DNA of 64,000 nt from Amphibalanus amphitrite (GCF_019059575.1 NW_024881713.1:310001-374000), one strand, 5' to 3'. Positions 22,622 through 34,599 are shown, numbered from the stretch's first letter. Translations and numbers: made by a program. Notes: generated by a model from the sequence alone, not told the origin.

Positions 22622-22909
22622 TCAGAGCAGGCGGAGGGCGGCAGCGAGGGCAGTCACAGCCAGCAGTGCCGCGCCCAGGGACCCGGCCCCGGAGCCGGCG
22701 CCCGCCTGAGGCGGGAAGCTGCTGCCCGCGTGCGCCGAGTCCGTCTTGAAGCGCGAGTCGATCTTGATGCACGAGGACTTGAAGCTGAGCCCGTCGGCGA
22801 CCGGCATACAGATTTCGTCGGAGCCACAGGGGTTGTCGGAGCAGGCCTGCGCGCTGCACGCGGCCACCAGAGCCAGCAGGAGCACCACGGAAGATACACG
22901 GAGCGACAT
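22622..22909 (-). CDS. Small secreted cysteine-motif protein with GPI-anchor-like tail (gene B)
   Basis: 95 aa. Signal peptide at residues 1-20 (MSLRVSSVVLLLALVAACSA). Then a cysteine block, ACSDNPCGSDEICMPVADG, with C-x4-C-x5-C-x10-C spacing. A hydrophilic linker (KIDSRFKTDSAHAGSS) follows, then GAGSGAGS and a hydrophobic end (LGAALLAVTALAAALRLL), which resembles a GPI signal. It is a predicted surface protein and a probable distant paralogue of gene A, with which it is convergent. The initiator ATG (22909) follows an acceptor, ctgctcctgcag, by 7 bases, so a 5' UTR exon lies upstream. Degenerate copies of this junction occur at about 22,945-22,979 and 23,079-23,113, both without the ATG. Function unknown. 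Confidence 0.6.
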   Translation of the reverse strand: MSLRVSSVVLLLALVAACSAQACSDNPCGSDEICMPVADGLSFKSSCIKIDSRFKTDSAHAGSSFPPQAGAGSGAGSLGAALLAVTALAAALRLL

Positions 22910-23113
22910 GTTAAAACTGCAGGAGCAGACAGGGAGAGGCTCGTCAGACACACGGAGTGTCGAGATGAAACTGTGAGTGCACGCAGGTAGGGATTGTCAG
23001 ACAATCCCTACCTGCGACAATCCCTAACAATGAAAGGGACAGGGATGTGACCGTCAGACGACACACTACAGGACTACAGAAGACACACGGAACGACGAGA
23101 TAAAACTGGCCTA
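22885..23113. repeat. Three diverged copies of the gene B acceptor and start region
   Basis: On the minus strand the real junction reads cag then ttttaacATGTCGCTCC. Copies read cag then tttcatctcgacactcc and cag then ttttatctcgtcgttcc, each continuing gtgtgtct. The acceptor AG is kept in all copies; the ATG is lost in the two upstream copies. Confidence 0.7.
22982..23016. repeat. Near-perfect 35-bp palindrome
   Basis: cgcaggtagggattgtc, one spacer base, then its exact reverse complement. It lies inside the duplicated upstream region of gene B. Confidence 0.85.
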
Positions 23114-23998
23114 GAGGCAGAGAGTTTGACAACTACTAGTGCCTAGTGAATGGGACCGTCGTTCGCAGACAGGTATACCGTAAAATTATCAACCAATGTG
23201 ATTTTCTGAAATGCTTGCAACGGAATAATAACTATACTCTGCTCAGTGGGAAAGTACACAGTCTCACACAGGAAACTGGTTTTACTCTGATTCAGGAAGC
23301 AGGAAGTACGCGGTTCTGCCGTCCAGTGACGCTGCGGCGATTGTTGCACCAGTCATCACGACAGGATATGACGCATACCTACACAAAGCGATCGGGAAAC
23401 GGTGAGGTGCACAGCCGTTTATATGAACAAAGGGCTAGTAGGACCTACTTATATTTATATTTATATTTATAGTTTATACGGATACGTCATAGATATGTCG
23501 ACATAATATGACATGAATTATCAGACGAGTGACCCTGCAATTCTTGCGACGGCCTAATTTTGACAATGTGGCGACATTATAAGGAGTAAGGGCCCAGGAG
23601 CCACACCGCGCCAAACATAATATAACACATTTCCATGATGGGTGTGCTAAATCCTTGCTGTGATAATGGAAAAAACTGCGAGGTTCTAGCCCATTCAAGG
23701 TCTGATCAGTTCATCTAATGACGTTTTTACTATTCAGATGCCTCTAATTTCTTATCGAAATTACCTATATGTACTTTATTTACTCAATAACAAATGTCAT
23801 TAAAATCCGCTAAGTTCCGGGAGAACTAATATATATGGTTTTGGTTATAACTTATAAGTATCTACCTAGTACTGTTGCAATCGGACCTTCTATTGAGCAT
23901 TGTTGTAGTTATTTTTTTTTTGGCCTGATTATAATCACATTCATGGTTGGTTAATCAAATATTGAAAGCCGTCTCTAAACAATTAAATTAATTGAAAT

Positions 23999-24255
23999 CA
24001 TAGGCGCGGGAGCCGGGGGGGCAGTGGGGGCAGCTTGCCCCCCAACTCTGGGGCCGTGGGGGCGGTGCCCCCACAGCTTTGAGACGGAATACCACACTTT
24101 TTGCAAATGTTTTCTTTTTTTTGTTGAAAAAGCCGAGGGGTGAAAAATAAGTGGCCTAAAACCGGTGAGAAAACTAGCTTTGTGGGTACCCTAGGCTAAT
24201 CTCTATTATGGTGTGCCCCCCCCCCCCCAGTCGGAAAGTAGTTCCCGCGCCCCTG
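23999..24255. mobile_element. hAT-type MITE, 257 bp
   Basis: Ends cataggcgcggga and tcccgcgcccctg are imperfect inverted repeats flanked by attgaaat on both sides (23991-23998, 24256-24263). It contains poly-G/poly-C tracts. Non-coding. Confidence 0.8.
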
Positions 24256-24819
24256 ATTGAAATTTTCATTAAATAGTAAAACTGTGACTGGTTGGCACAG
24301 TTTTCGAGTCGAGTAACGAATACAAAGTATGTACACGGAGTTGATATTGCGTATTCGTAAAACAACTATTGCATGTCGAAGGAATTAAATGCATGTTCCG
24401 ATAATATTGCACTATACCATTCTAAATTCACTATGTAACGAAAACAAAATGGGTAAGTATCTAGTCCTACAGTGTTTTGGCAATAGAAAATTACAATAAT
24501 TGACATTGATGCTCGAATTGTTAGAAAGAAATGTGTCGAATAGCATTGGCACTCGGCTTCCCCCACGTAAAGAGCTGGAACCAGTTCGGTACCACTTTCT
24601 AGAACTTTAAGACATTGAAAGGTACGCTCAAATATCACAAAAGGGAAGGTAAACAATACATGATCGGATATTGCATGCATTTTGGTTATCTAGCATATCA
24701 TTGCCGCGAGTGCTCTGTTACAATCAGATTATTAAGTTCAGAAGCGGCTAGATCACGCCCGTGTTCACCTGTTTGCAGGGCTTTTGTGGACGGCCTTCTA
24801 TCACAGTGACTTGGTGCAA

Positions 24820-25217
24820 ACTGCGCCGGCAGTGAGGCGGTGCGGCAGCGGCTCGGCGTCACCGTCAGAGGCGGAACCAGGCGCCAGCAGCACTTCCAGG
24901 AAGGCGGACTGATACCTCGCCGACGAGCTGTGAGCGGCCGCGGCCGAAACTCGGCCGCTGGCTTACAGAACGTAGTCAGTTAACTCTTCCACCAATTAGA
25001 GCCGATCTGCCGCCCCTTTTGACGTCCTGGGATCGCCTCTGCGCGATTGAAAGATTACCTGGAACACAAAGGCGAAGGATTTTCCGTGCCGACTACGTCA
25101 TGTCCAGAGTGAGCTGCCACTCACGTGGACAGGGGTTTGTCAGAGGCAGACTGAGACTTCCCGGCAGGGGAGGAGCAAGACACAGTCTCGGCATTTTCCG
25201 TGCTTATCTTCCTATAG
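24820..25217 (+). other. GC-rich island ending in a donor site
   Basis: Sequence rises in GC from about 24,820 and ends cttcctatag then gtaagtgcc (junction 25217/25218). It could be a 5' UTR exon of an unplaced plus-strand transcript, or the reverse strand could be the promoter of gene B. No coding frame is supported. Confidence 0.25.
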
Positions 25218-26067
25218 GTAAGTGCCTATAACTTGCTTGCTGCTTACTGTTGCTCACTGTTACGAATACCAAATCAAATCACTACCGCAGAGCTGTATTG
25301 AAGGACGAGTTATGCGCATTTCTGTCTAGTGGACCCCTGGTTTCGTCCGTGAACCGTCGCGGCCGCCAATGGGCCCAGGCCGTCCAGGTGTGGCGCCTGA
25401 CGCCGCCCTCGCGCGACAAACACTCCCTGGGCCGGTCCCCGCCTGCCTTGTTTGTCGAGTGGAACGGGCAGGCAGGTTTGCCCCGATGGCGCAGTGGCCA
25501 GACCTGCCGGCTCATGGCTCTGATGAACACAGCGAGACAGCCCCGAGCCCCGGCACACAACATGGTAAACAGATGGAGGAAAACCGGGAGCCCAAGTGCG
25601 CTTAGTAGCTCAGAGGAAAGGTTGTGATCGTGAACGATGGCGCAAAACCCAAGTGATGCATGCCTGCTACCGCGATTGTTTCTGTTTTAGGTCTTGCTGG
25701 CTGCTGGCGGCCCGCAAAGCTGTGATCATCCCGAGCCATGCGGCGCAGCATGCTTTCAGGCGCTACATGCTAGTGTCATCTAGCGGCGATAAAATAAACT
25801 ATAAGCAGCATCCCCGTGCCGGGCGTGAGCGTCGATCGCAAACCTCAGTTTACGACTGTTTTACTCGTGATGAGTGGACTCAGTGGTGGGTTTTATGGCG
25901 CATAAATACAGCAAGCATGCACAGTTGAACGCGTGTGGATAATGAAATGACTAATTGTGGATAATGAAATGACTAGGTAATCGAATACGATATGTCTTTA
26001 CCCCTTACCAATCCGTAGCAACTAATTGTACAACACTCAGTCAAACCCAAGGGTCGGGTAGGTACCA

Positions 26068-27074
26068 CCCGCGCACCGACGGGGGTCTGCGCCAACTTCG
26101 CACCGACGGGGGGGGGGGGCGGATGACCGCCCCCCCCCCCGAGATCTCGAGAACGAAGCAAGATAGCGACAAGCGGTAAACGGCATCGGATACGGACGGC
26201 CAAGATCTACAATTTTTACTTAGGTCATTTTCAGGTCAGGTCAAAGATGACGTCACAGGTGTCGAAAAAGTCAAAATGGCGGCGCTAGATATGGAGAGAG
26301 TTTTTCTCGAATAACTTTCGAATTAGTCAAGATAGGAACAAACTAAGGGCATCATCGTGATCCTCTCGTCAATCCGCATCGAATGATATATATGTTGACC
26401 TCGAAAGGTCAAGGTCAAAGGTTGACCTCAGGTCACGTGACCTCGAGGTCATCATGTATATCATTCGATGCGTCTTGACGAGCTGAACACAATGAGACCA
26501 TCCACGCGTCTGTATCTTGTTCCTGTACAAAGTTATTGGCCAAAAACCTTTGGTGACCTTTGATGACGTCACATGACCTCACAGCTGCCCAACAGCAAAA
26601 CAGACCTCAAGGTGGTGAAGGTTGATCGTATATGAAGTCATGTATGGTATATGGGGCCATTCCGACCCGTTTTAGTGGTAAAAACAGGGAGTTGATTTTT
26701 CCCCCATTGACATAATTATAATGGGGAGGTCGCGAAATTGACCTGACCTTAGGTGACCGATATCAAAATTCCGAGATATACAAATTGTAGCTACTAATGA
26801 CCTTATAATATCCTGCGACTTTCAAAGGCCTCCGACATCTACTGTAGCTCTGGCACGGTGACAAAGTTGCAAAAAAGTGACTTGAGGTTGGGTCATTCAA
26901 AGTGACCTGGTGACCTGACCTTAAAAGGTAGGAGGTTCAAACTTGCACACCATGTGTAAAATTGATGAGGTTATAGTCATACCAAATTTCGCGGCGCTAC
27001 GCGCCGCGGTTTTCCCGCTATTGGCGAAAAACCTCAGGGGGGGCGGATATCCGCCCCCCCCGTCGGTGCGCGGG
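26068..27074. mobile_element. TTAA-type MITE, ends cccgcgcaccgacgg
   Basis: Inverted ends cccgcgcaccgacggggg and cccccgtcggtgcgcggg. TTAA follows the right end (27075-27078), but the left flank reads acca, so the left target copy is mutated. The interior has tgacctcaggtcacgtgacc-type palindromes. Confidence 0.8.
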
Positions 27075-27165
27075 TTAAATCGTAATATGCGTGGCGGTTT
27101 CTTGAATCATTTTCTGATTTCAAGCAAATGCAAATGCACGTAATTCAGACAAGGAAACTTCTTTG

Positions 27166-27840
27166 GGTACACTCGGGGGCAGATTGATGTTCTACAACTC
27201 TTTATCCACCGGGTTCCTATGGCTCAGCATTGGCAGCAGCCGCCTGGTACCGGTAGACTGTGCCGCTTCACTTACTTGTCAAGCGGCACAGCCTACCCAC
27301 ACCGTATGCCACCGGTCTGGGTCGGTGGCTGGAAGGCGATGTGGGCCGCCTGTGACGTCAGCGCAGCGGTGAGGGCCGAGCCCGGAGGCATGGCTCGGGT
27401 CGGCGCGGCGTGGCGGCTGGCGAGGGCTGGGGAGTGAGGTGGGGTGGGAGCACGGACCATCGCGCGGCTGAGCGAGTGTAGTTAACTTTCGCGTCTCAAG
27501 GCGCCAATTATTCTACCTAACAATTGTGCTAAAGCAGTTGTTAAGATGTCCTATCCCCAAGACAGCGCCTATCATCATACTTGCCATGCACATTACGACA
27601 CACTTAAACGTGGCATTGGGACAGCCGATAGAATTTATATCACACGCGCATCGAGTTACCGAGCTACATTGTTTTTAACAGATAAGTATTAAGGCCTTGA
27701 TTGAGCTCATTGGTGTCTATTATTTCGCACAGCAATCGTCCAGAGACGTGGGAACTGGGGTTTTTCGATAGCGCGGCGTCCCAACTTTAAGCAACTCTTA
27801 CTGTTCCTCTAATGTGTGGTCGCAGCCACCAATAGCAAAC
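27166..27840 (+). repeat. Left arm of a 5.6-kb large inverted repeat
   Basis: Starts ggtacactcgggggcagatt and ends ccaatagcaaac. It matches the reverse complement of 32086-32772 almost base for base, including a GC-rich part with tgacgtcagcgcagcgg. The loop of about 4.2 kb contains minisatellites and a tRNA-like palindrome. Confidence 0.9.
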
Positions 27841-29029
27841 AGGGCATATTTTAAGGATTTTTCACTGCGTCCCAAAGGTGGCATAGGGCACATGCTTTGA
27901 TCGGAAAGGGCACATTGCAAGCGAAATAGTATATAATGCAAGTGAGATAATGTACAGATACATTGTGTACTGTGCTGGTGGAGGGGCACTGCAAGCGGGA
28001 TATTAGGAGCGGGCTGTGATTGCTTTTGGCCAGTCTCGAAATTCGCCCAGTCGTAGTGCGTTCTTTACCCGCATTCAAAGGGCGGACCAGCGATTTAATG
28101 ACATCTACATTGTTGTTAGTCACTCGTTTTCCTGAACGGCGTTGGGCGTTTTTGACCTCCCTTGACGCACCAAATTGTACCTATGCTTAGAGAATAAAAA
28201 TGAATATGCACATGATTAAAATGTGATACATACGTCTCTTCATGCGTTTTTCACCCTTATCAATCGATTCAAAATAGAGGTTGACGTGTGAAACATTGCC
28301 AATTTGCATTGAAGATACTATGTGTTTGAAATAATTAGATGACGTAAGGTCAAACAGTACCCACCTAAGTTGTGACAAGAAATCATCGGATTTTAAAGCT
28401 ACATAAAAATCCATCATAGATTAATGCTTTGGATGGACGGATGCTTTGGATGCTTCGGATTTCGCTTCCTTACTGCCTATCATGTAATATAACCCAAACT
28501 TTTCCCAATGGAAGTTCCAATGTTTAATTATTATGCCCAGAAATGTGTCGATTTTGTGCCATTTCCGGGCGCTTTGGGGGGGGGGGGAGCATGGCCCCGT
28601 GGCCCCCTCTATATCCTCCTATGGCGACGGCCATGACGGCTCTGATCTGACCGTGTGCCATCAAATGTAAAGCTTCGCAATGATGCGATATTTTTTCGGA
28701 AAACGTGCCGGTATCTAAAAAAACTATGATAGCTAGGAGGGCGCAATCGATAGGAGAAAAGCAATCGATATATCTTGAACAGCTCTTTCGTCAATATTTC
28801 GTCAGAATTGAGTTCAGATCAACGGTTAAGGCTCCATAGCCAAAAAAAAAAAACGGGTGAAATTACAATTTTTGTCAATATAGGTTTCATGAAAAGCTTT
28901 TGAACTAAAAAAAGGTAGATAATTTTCGTTTGCACGATCGTTCTTCTCTCAATTTTACCTCGAAATGTCAAGGTCAGAACTTGACCTCACATTAAGGTCA
29001 TTTCGTGACCAAGATAGATCATGGTCACG
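27841..29029. other. Loop of the large inverted repeat, no gene recognised
   Basis: The first 40 bases continue the arm homology (agggcatattttaa and actgcgtccca, compare 31.66-31.77 kb). The remainder is AT-rich without conserved frames or strong splice pairs. Confidence 0.35.
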
Positions 29030-29086
29030 ATAGATCGATAGATCTATCGTGATAGATCTATCGTGATAGATCGATAGATAGATCAT
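29030..29086. repeat. gatagatc/gatctatc palindromic simple repeat
   Basis: Alternating atagatcgatagatctatcg blocks, strongly self-complementary. Confidence 0.85.
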
Positions 29087-29139
29087 GTCGATGCGTTTCG
29101 ATGAGGTACCTCAAAACAATGATACAATCCACTGTGCAT

Positions 29140-30420
29140 GCAAAAGCCCTGTAGGGCCTGATTTTCGGACGGCTCCGGGCCTGCGGGCTCCAACTTGACA
29201 TCGCTAAACAGGACTTCAGGGAAGGGCAGGACACAGAGTCTGAGCCCTAAGGACAGGGCAGGCACAGGCCATGAAGCTAAGATAAGACGGATACTTGAGG
29301 GCTGGGTAGGATGCAGGGTCCGAGGGCAAGGCAAGGCGCGGGACTGAGGCTATCATTACACAAGGTCGGAAAGTAGTGCAAGACACAGGGCCTTAGAACA
29401 CCTGATGATCAACACACCTGATGGCAGGGCAACACACAGGATCTTAGAGCAGGGCAAGAAATAGTACCTAAGGGTAGAGCAAGACATAAGACACAGGTAT
29501 GGCACAAGGCCCGAAACACCGCCCACGTCTTGTCATACCTTCGAGCCCCGAAGGTATGACAAGACGTGGGCGGTGACAAGACGTGGGCTTCGGGCCCCGA
29601 AGGTATGACAAGACGTGGGCGGTGTTTCACGGACCCTGCTATCAAATTCCGCGAGCTGACGTCATACTTGTGGTAGTGTTTGAGCAATGGGCCTGTTGAT
29701 GTCTCCATGGAAACCCAATTTGACACGTGTAATAGCAGCGTGCTGCTATCACCGGTGAAACAGGGCCAGGGTATGGGGCCTGAGGGCAGGGCAAGGCTCA
29801 GGGCATGAAGGCAGAACAAAGCACGGGTTCTGAGGACAGGTAAGGGCACGGGGCATGAGGACGGGAAACGGCACGGGACCTGAGGGCGGGAGACACCACA
29901 GGGCCTGATGACAGGGCAGGGCACAGCGCCTGAGAGCGGGCATGGGACACGAGACCTTAGGGCAATGCAGAATACAGGGCTTGAGGGCAGAGTAGGACAC
30001 AGGGTCTGATGGCATGGGACGGCACAAGGCCTGACGACAGGGCAGAGCACAGCAACTTAGGGCGAGGCAGGGCACGGGCCTGAGGGCGTTACAACGCATA
30101 AGGCTTAATGGCAGAATAGGGCACAGGGTCTAAGGGCAGGGCAATGCACATGAGGCCTGGAAGCAGAACATGACAGGACAGGGCCTGAGGCAGGGCAAGG
30201 CATTAGGCTCGAGGATGGGCGCGGGGCCGGGGCATGAGGACAAGGGAAGGCACAAGGCCTGATGGCAGGGCAGGGCACAGTACCTGAAGACAAGGCAGCG
30301 GCACGGGGTCTGATGGCAGGGCGTGTCACAAGGCTTGAGGGCAGAGAAGGGCAGGGGCCCCAAACTAGGGTAGGGCAGGGCACGGGGCCAAAAGACGGGA
30401 AGGCAGCGCATCAAAGTTCC
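29140..30420. repeat. Degenerate 20-30 bp minisatellite (gggcctgagggcagggca)
   Basis: About 45 loose copies of acagggcctgagggcagggc. The same unit reappears at 31,340-31,530. It yields cysteine/proline-rich frames on the minus strand that are not genes. Confidence 0.85.
29517..29575. repeat. Long hairpin, 27-bp arms
   Basis: caccgcccacgtcttgtcat plus accttcg pairs with its exact reverse complement at 29549-29575. The right arm is repeated once more at 29,597-29,624. Confidence 0.85.
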
Positions 30421-30434
30421 AGGCAGAATATACC

Positions 30435-30780
30435 AGTAAAACGCCTTTTGGGCGAAGAACGAGCGAGCGAGATAGTGAGCCCTGCACGTGCGGAAGGGCG
30501 AGAGGGTGCTTCCAACGGGCTTGCGCAAAGCACCCTTCTAACCGGTCGCTAGCGGTGTGCCAAATTTGAGCGCAATCGGCCCAGCCGTTCCTGAGATCTG
30601 GAAGCGGCATTCTGCACGTGCGCACGTGCAAACGGGGTCCAAAATGACTTTTGCACGGCACCCTTCTAACTGGTCCCCAACCGTGTACCAAATTTGAGCG
30701 CAATCGGCCCAGCCGTTCTCGAGATCTGGAAACGCCCCCTGCACGTGCGCACGTGCAGTAGCACCCTAACCGCAACACAT
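30435..30780 (+). repeat. Dispersed repeat with tgcacgtgcgcacgtgca palindromes, copy 1
   Basis: Begins aaacgccttttgggcgaa and carries two units of gagcgcaatcggcccagccg plus cacgtgcgcacgtg. The inverted copy is at 43,870-44,275. Not a recognised family. Confidence 0.7.
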
Positions 30781-31208
30781 GGGAATGCATTGCCTGGTGG
30801 GTGCCTACCTGTATGCCAAGTTTCAGCGAAATCGCCCCAGTAATTACCGAGTTACTGAAATGGGAACAAATTTGGCACCTCTTATTGTTGTATTTTGCAC
30901 GTGCACTGGAGGTGACCCACATGCATCGAGAGTATCCTATTTTGGGAAGAAGGGATGCTGCTACCCTACAAAAATTACTGCAAGTCAATCGCCCAAGCGG
31001 TTGCTGAGATATGAGCCTCTCAAAATAACTACTTTTGCAAAACAGCTTGAACACCCTTGACTTTTCACGTGGCACGTGCCACGACGGTCACTGAGATGTA
31101 TCAAAAGTAGTCAATTACGGGGTAGAAGGGATGGGGCTACCCAACAAAAAAGACCGCAGGCCAATCGGTCCAGCGGTTGCTGAGATATAAGCCTCTCAAA
31201 AGCGTTAC

Positions 31209-31258
31209 AGGCCGGGCCGGGCCGGGCCGGGCCGGGCCGGGCCGGGCCGGGCCGGGCC
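31209..31258. repeat. (GGGCC)n microsatellite
   Basis: Ten uninterrupted pentamers, potentially G-quadruplex forming, next to a gctcgctcgctcg tract at 31,298-31,322. Confidence 0.95.
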
Positions 31259-31809
31259 GCTCATACTGAGATTTTTCCGTTATATTGAAAAGACTCACTT
31301 CGCTCGCTGCGCTCGCTCGCTCGTAATAAAGTATCGTGTTTGAGGGCAGGGCAGAGCGGGGCACAGGGCCTGAATGCAGAACAGGGCACAGGGCCTGAAG
31401 AAAGGGCAGGGCAAGGTACAAGACCTAAGGACAGGGCACTGGGCAGGGCACATATCCTAGGGGTATAGTAGGGAAGAACATAATAAGGTGTATGACCAAG
31501 GGTAGGGCAGGGCACAAGGACTGGAGAGGGCATGTATGTGCTTAGGTAGGTACATAGTAAATCAGGGCACAAAACAATCGGAAAGCCAACATCTTTTACA
31601 GAGTAAAAGACCGAGGCATGTTACTTATTTTTGCTCGTACTTTTCGGCTGAAACCGTGGCATTTCAGTGTGGGACGCAGTGGTCCAAATTTCGCGAGGGC
31701 TACGTCCCAAAGGCAGGGGGCTGCGTCCCAAAATGGGACGCAGTCAGTATGTTAAAATATGCCCTGATAGCAAACCGTTCCATCTAGGAACAAATAAGTC
31801 GCGCACCTG

Positions 31810-31896
31810 GGACGGTTCGAACCGGGTTTCTCCAACCGGTTACCCTACTACGTTAGCGTGTATCCACTGAGCTGCCGAAACCAGCGACCACCCGCC
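31810..31896 (-). repeat. tRNA-derived SINE-like sequence
   Basis: On the minus strand it has a pol III A box (gcagctcagtgga) and B box (ggttcgaacc) spaced as in a tRNA. The stems pair poorly, so it is not a working tRNA. It is paired in inverted orientation with the next copy, within an inverted repeat ending ggaacggtttgctat. Confidence 0.6.
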
Positions 31897-31982
31897 GCGG
31901 TCAAACGCGATCAAATGTCACAATACTGTCATTGGCGGTCAGCGGGTGAATGTCATTTTGTTTTGTGCAGATGAGGACCATT

Positions 31983-32063
31983 CTCGGTAGCTCAGTGGAT
32001 GAACGCTCGTGTCATGAAGTGGCCGGTGGGAGAAGCCCGGTTCGAACCCCCTGAGTGACCGAC
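31983..32063 (+). repeat. tRNA-derived SINE-like sequence, inverted partner
   Basis: tcggtagctcagtggatgaa (A box) and cccggttcgaacccc (B box); the ends tcggt/accga can pair. Together with the copy at 31,810 it forms a palindromic insert (about 31,767-32,095) in the right arm of the large inverted repeat. Confidence 0.6.
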
Positions 32064-32085
32064 TTTTTGGCTCCTAGTTGGAACG

Positions 32086-32772
32086 GTTTGCTATTGGGGG
32101 CTGCGACCACAACACATATTAGAGCAACAGTAATAATCGCTTTAAATTGGGGCGTTGGCTGCGGCACTACTCATAACCCCCAGTTCCCACGTCGCTGGAC
32201 GATTGCCGTGCGAAACAATAGACACCAATCTGCTCAATCAAGGCCTTAATACTAATATATGTTATTCAAAATATAGCTCCGCACCTCGATGCACGAGTGA
32301 CATAAGTTCTATCGGCTGTCCCATTGCCACGCTTAAGTGTGTCGTAATGTGCATTGCAAGTATGATGATAGGCGCTGCCCTGGGGATAGGACATTTTAAC
32401 AACTGCTTTAGCACAATTGTTAGGTAGAATAATTGGCGCCTTGAGACGCGAAAGTTAACTACACGCGCTCAGCCGCGCGATGTCCGTGCTCCCACCCCAT
32501 CTCACTCCCCAGCCCTCGCAAGCCGCCGCGCCGCGCCGACCCGAGCCATGCCTCCGGGCTCGGCCCTCACCGCTGCGCTGACGTCACAGGCGGCCCACAT
32601 CGCCTTCCAGCCACCGACCCAGACCGGTGGCATACGGGTGGGTAGGCTGTGCCGCTTGACAAGTAAGTGAAGCGGCACAGTCTACCGGTACCAGGCGGCT
32701 GCTGCCAATGCTGAGCCATAGGAACCCGGTGGATAAAGAGTTGTAGAACATCAATCTGCCCCCGAGTGTACC
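32086..32772 (-). repeat. Right arm of the 5.6-kb large inverted repeat
   Basis: Reverse complement of 27166-27840, with a few small substitutions and indels; outer end gtgtacc, inner end gtttgctattgg. Confidence 0.9.
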
Positions 32773-34590
32773 TATTCCAGCTGTTCAGCACAAGCCGTGA
32801 GTCATCTATAAAATGCAAACGACTTACGACACAGGGAAATCCGCTTTTGAGGCCTCGCTCCTCGTCACGTTCCTGACTGGGCAAGACTTTGACCCGTTAA
32901 TGTGTAGTATAATTCGGGTAAGAAGTGGAAGCAGTCATACATGTTTGATTATTGTTCGTGAGGCCAAGTGTGCTGTTTGAGACACGCTCATCACCCGTCA
33001 CCCGGCGCTGATGGCCGGCGCTGAGGGCCGGAGGGGAGCGCCGCTGACGTATGTTGTGTGTCCGCCGGGGGTCTCGGCGCTGAGGGCCCCGGCGCCGAGG
33101 GCCGGCGCTGAGGGCCGGAGGGGAGCGCCGCTGACGTATGTTGTGTGTCCGCCAGGGGTCTCGGCGCTGAGCCGCTGACGGCCGGCGGTGCGCCCGCTCC
33201 GCTGATGACCGCTGAGCTGTCAGCGAGCAGCGCCGCCGCCAGCGCTGACGAGCTTCCCAGCTCCGCCGGCGTCTGGAGTCGCGCTCAGCGGCCGCAGAGC
33301 GCAAACAGCCCGGCCGCCACTGCGGGTGAATGGAGGGGCACGGACGGAGGGAGGGACCTCCGATCGTCACAGTGAGCGCAGGCTGAGGCTATCACCACAG
33401 ACCCGTCTCTGATTGTCAAAGGATGCCTGAGACCTTACTGTGCGCCATCAGTCATCTGGGGCCATCAGTCATCACCGAACGGGCCAGCAAGGGAGGGTTC
33501 TAATTCTTAGTGAATGCTAATCTTTCCTAATCTTCTATCCCAGAACCTTTGCCAAACAGTGATCATTTGTTATTGCTTTAATCACTCAGCCTGAAAGAAC
33601 CGACCAAATAAGTATTGCTAATGGGAAACATGCCATGGCGTAGCGTCGTCAACGAATTCGTCTGTAATGTGACTTCGAATATAAATATTCATAATAAATA
33701 AATAGAACAAGCCATAGGCAATTTGCAATTACCTCCAAACATTCCAATATGTAGTTAGCTATCAGCTTATTTTGACATGATAAGGAGCTCGCTCTACCAA
33801 CCACCCCTTCAACCCAATGGTAATGGGGCCATTGAGGCGCCACCTCACATGCCTAACATAGCCTGGGCCACAAACAACTCACTGGCCGTCACCATCTTGC
33901 ATATCTAGCATTGTAGCTGGCTGTAATGATCACGGGTCACCGGAACGGCCTAACACACGGCCGTGAGAGCAGAGCCAATCTCCCAGCCTCTGGGGTCTGT
34001 CACCGGCGGCTCACCAGAGGTCCTGTTTGTTTTCCAAGGGCATTCCGGGCGAGCCGCGCGCGGCCCTTCCTGCCGGTCGGCGGGCGGTATGGGGACTGGG
34101 GCGGCGACTTCCCTGTGGGTAGACGTCGAGCGTGTAGACTGGACGGTAGATGGCGGATCTAGTCAGCTTTCAACCCAGGCAGTGAGCTCTGCTCGTGGTC
34201 AACGGTGCTCTGGAGTGGCGCTGACCGCTGAGCCTTCCGAATAGACGGGCTGTGATTTCAGACCAACTGCAGGCGATATAACTAGGGCCGGAAAGGCTAT
34301 GTCGAAAGACGCATAGTGATAGGTAAAAGAAACAATGCCAAAACACCTTTCTTCTACATGCAACTTCAATGTCCTACTGCATCCTGAACAATCAAAAAAA
34401 AAAAAAAAAAACGTCAAATAATGTTTATTATCCTTTACTTGATAAAACGAAAAGAGGAAACGGTCCCTGGCAGAAAGTCCCTCCCAACAAGAACAGTAAC
34501 CCCTCTCGCAGACCCTAACTGCTCTCAAACGGACGCCCCTCCCTCCCGGCGCGGGGGGGGGGACATTAGTCACCATTATAGGTAACCGGA
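32773..34590. other. No gene recognised; GC-rich island at 33.0-33.4 kb
   Basis: Contains a two-copy 88-bp GC-rich repeat (next entry), a second GC-rich patch at 33.95-34.25 kb and a poly-A/poly-T tract at 34.39 kb. Open frames are composition-driven. A promoter role for the islands is possible but unsupported. Confidence 0.35.
33013..33180. repeat. 88-bp GC-rich tandem duplication
   Basis: ggccggcgctgagggccgga recurs 88 bases apart, each unit holding gctgacgtatgttgtgtgtc, a CRE-like motif. Confidence 0.8.
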
Positions 34591-34599
34591 TCGGCTCAG

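Noticed and set aside
25485-25550. tRNA-like text gatggcgcagtggccagac
   Set aside because: It has an A-box-like part but no B box or foldable T arm.
29409-30528. Cysteine/proline-rich frames of 92-213 codons on the minus strand
   Set aside because: They translate a degenerate minisatellite, lack signal peptides or splice support, and overlap each other in different frames.
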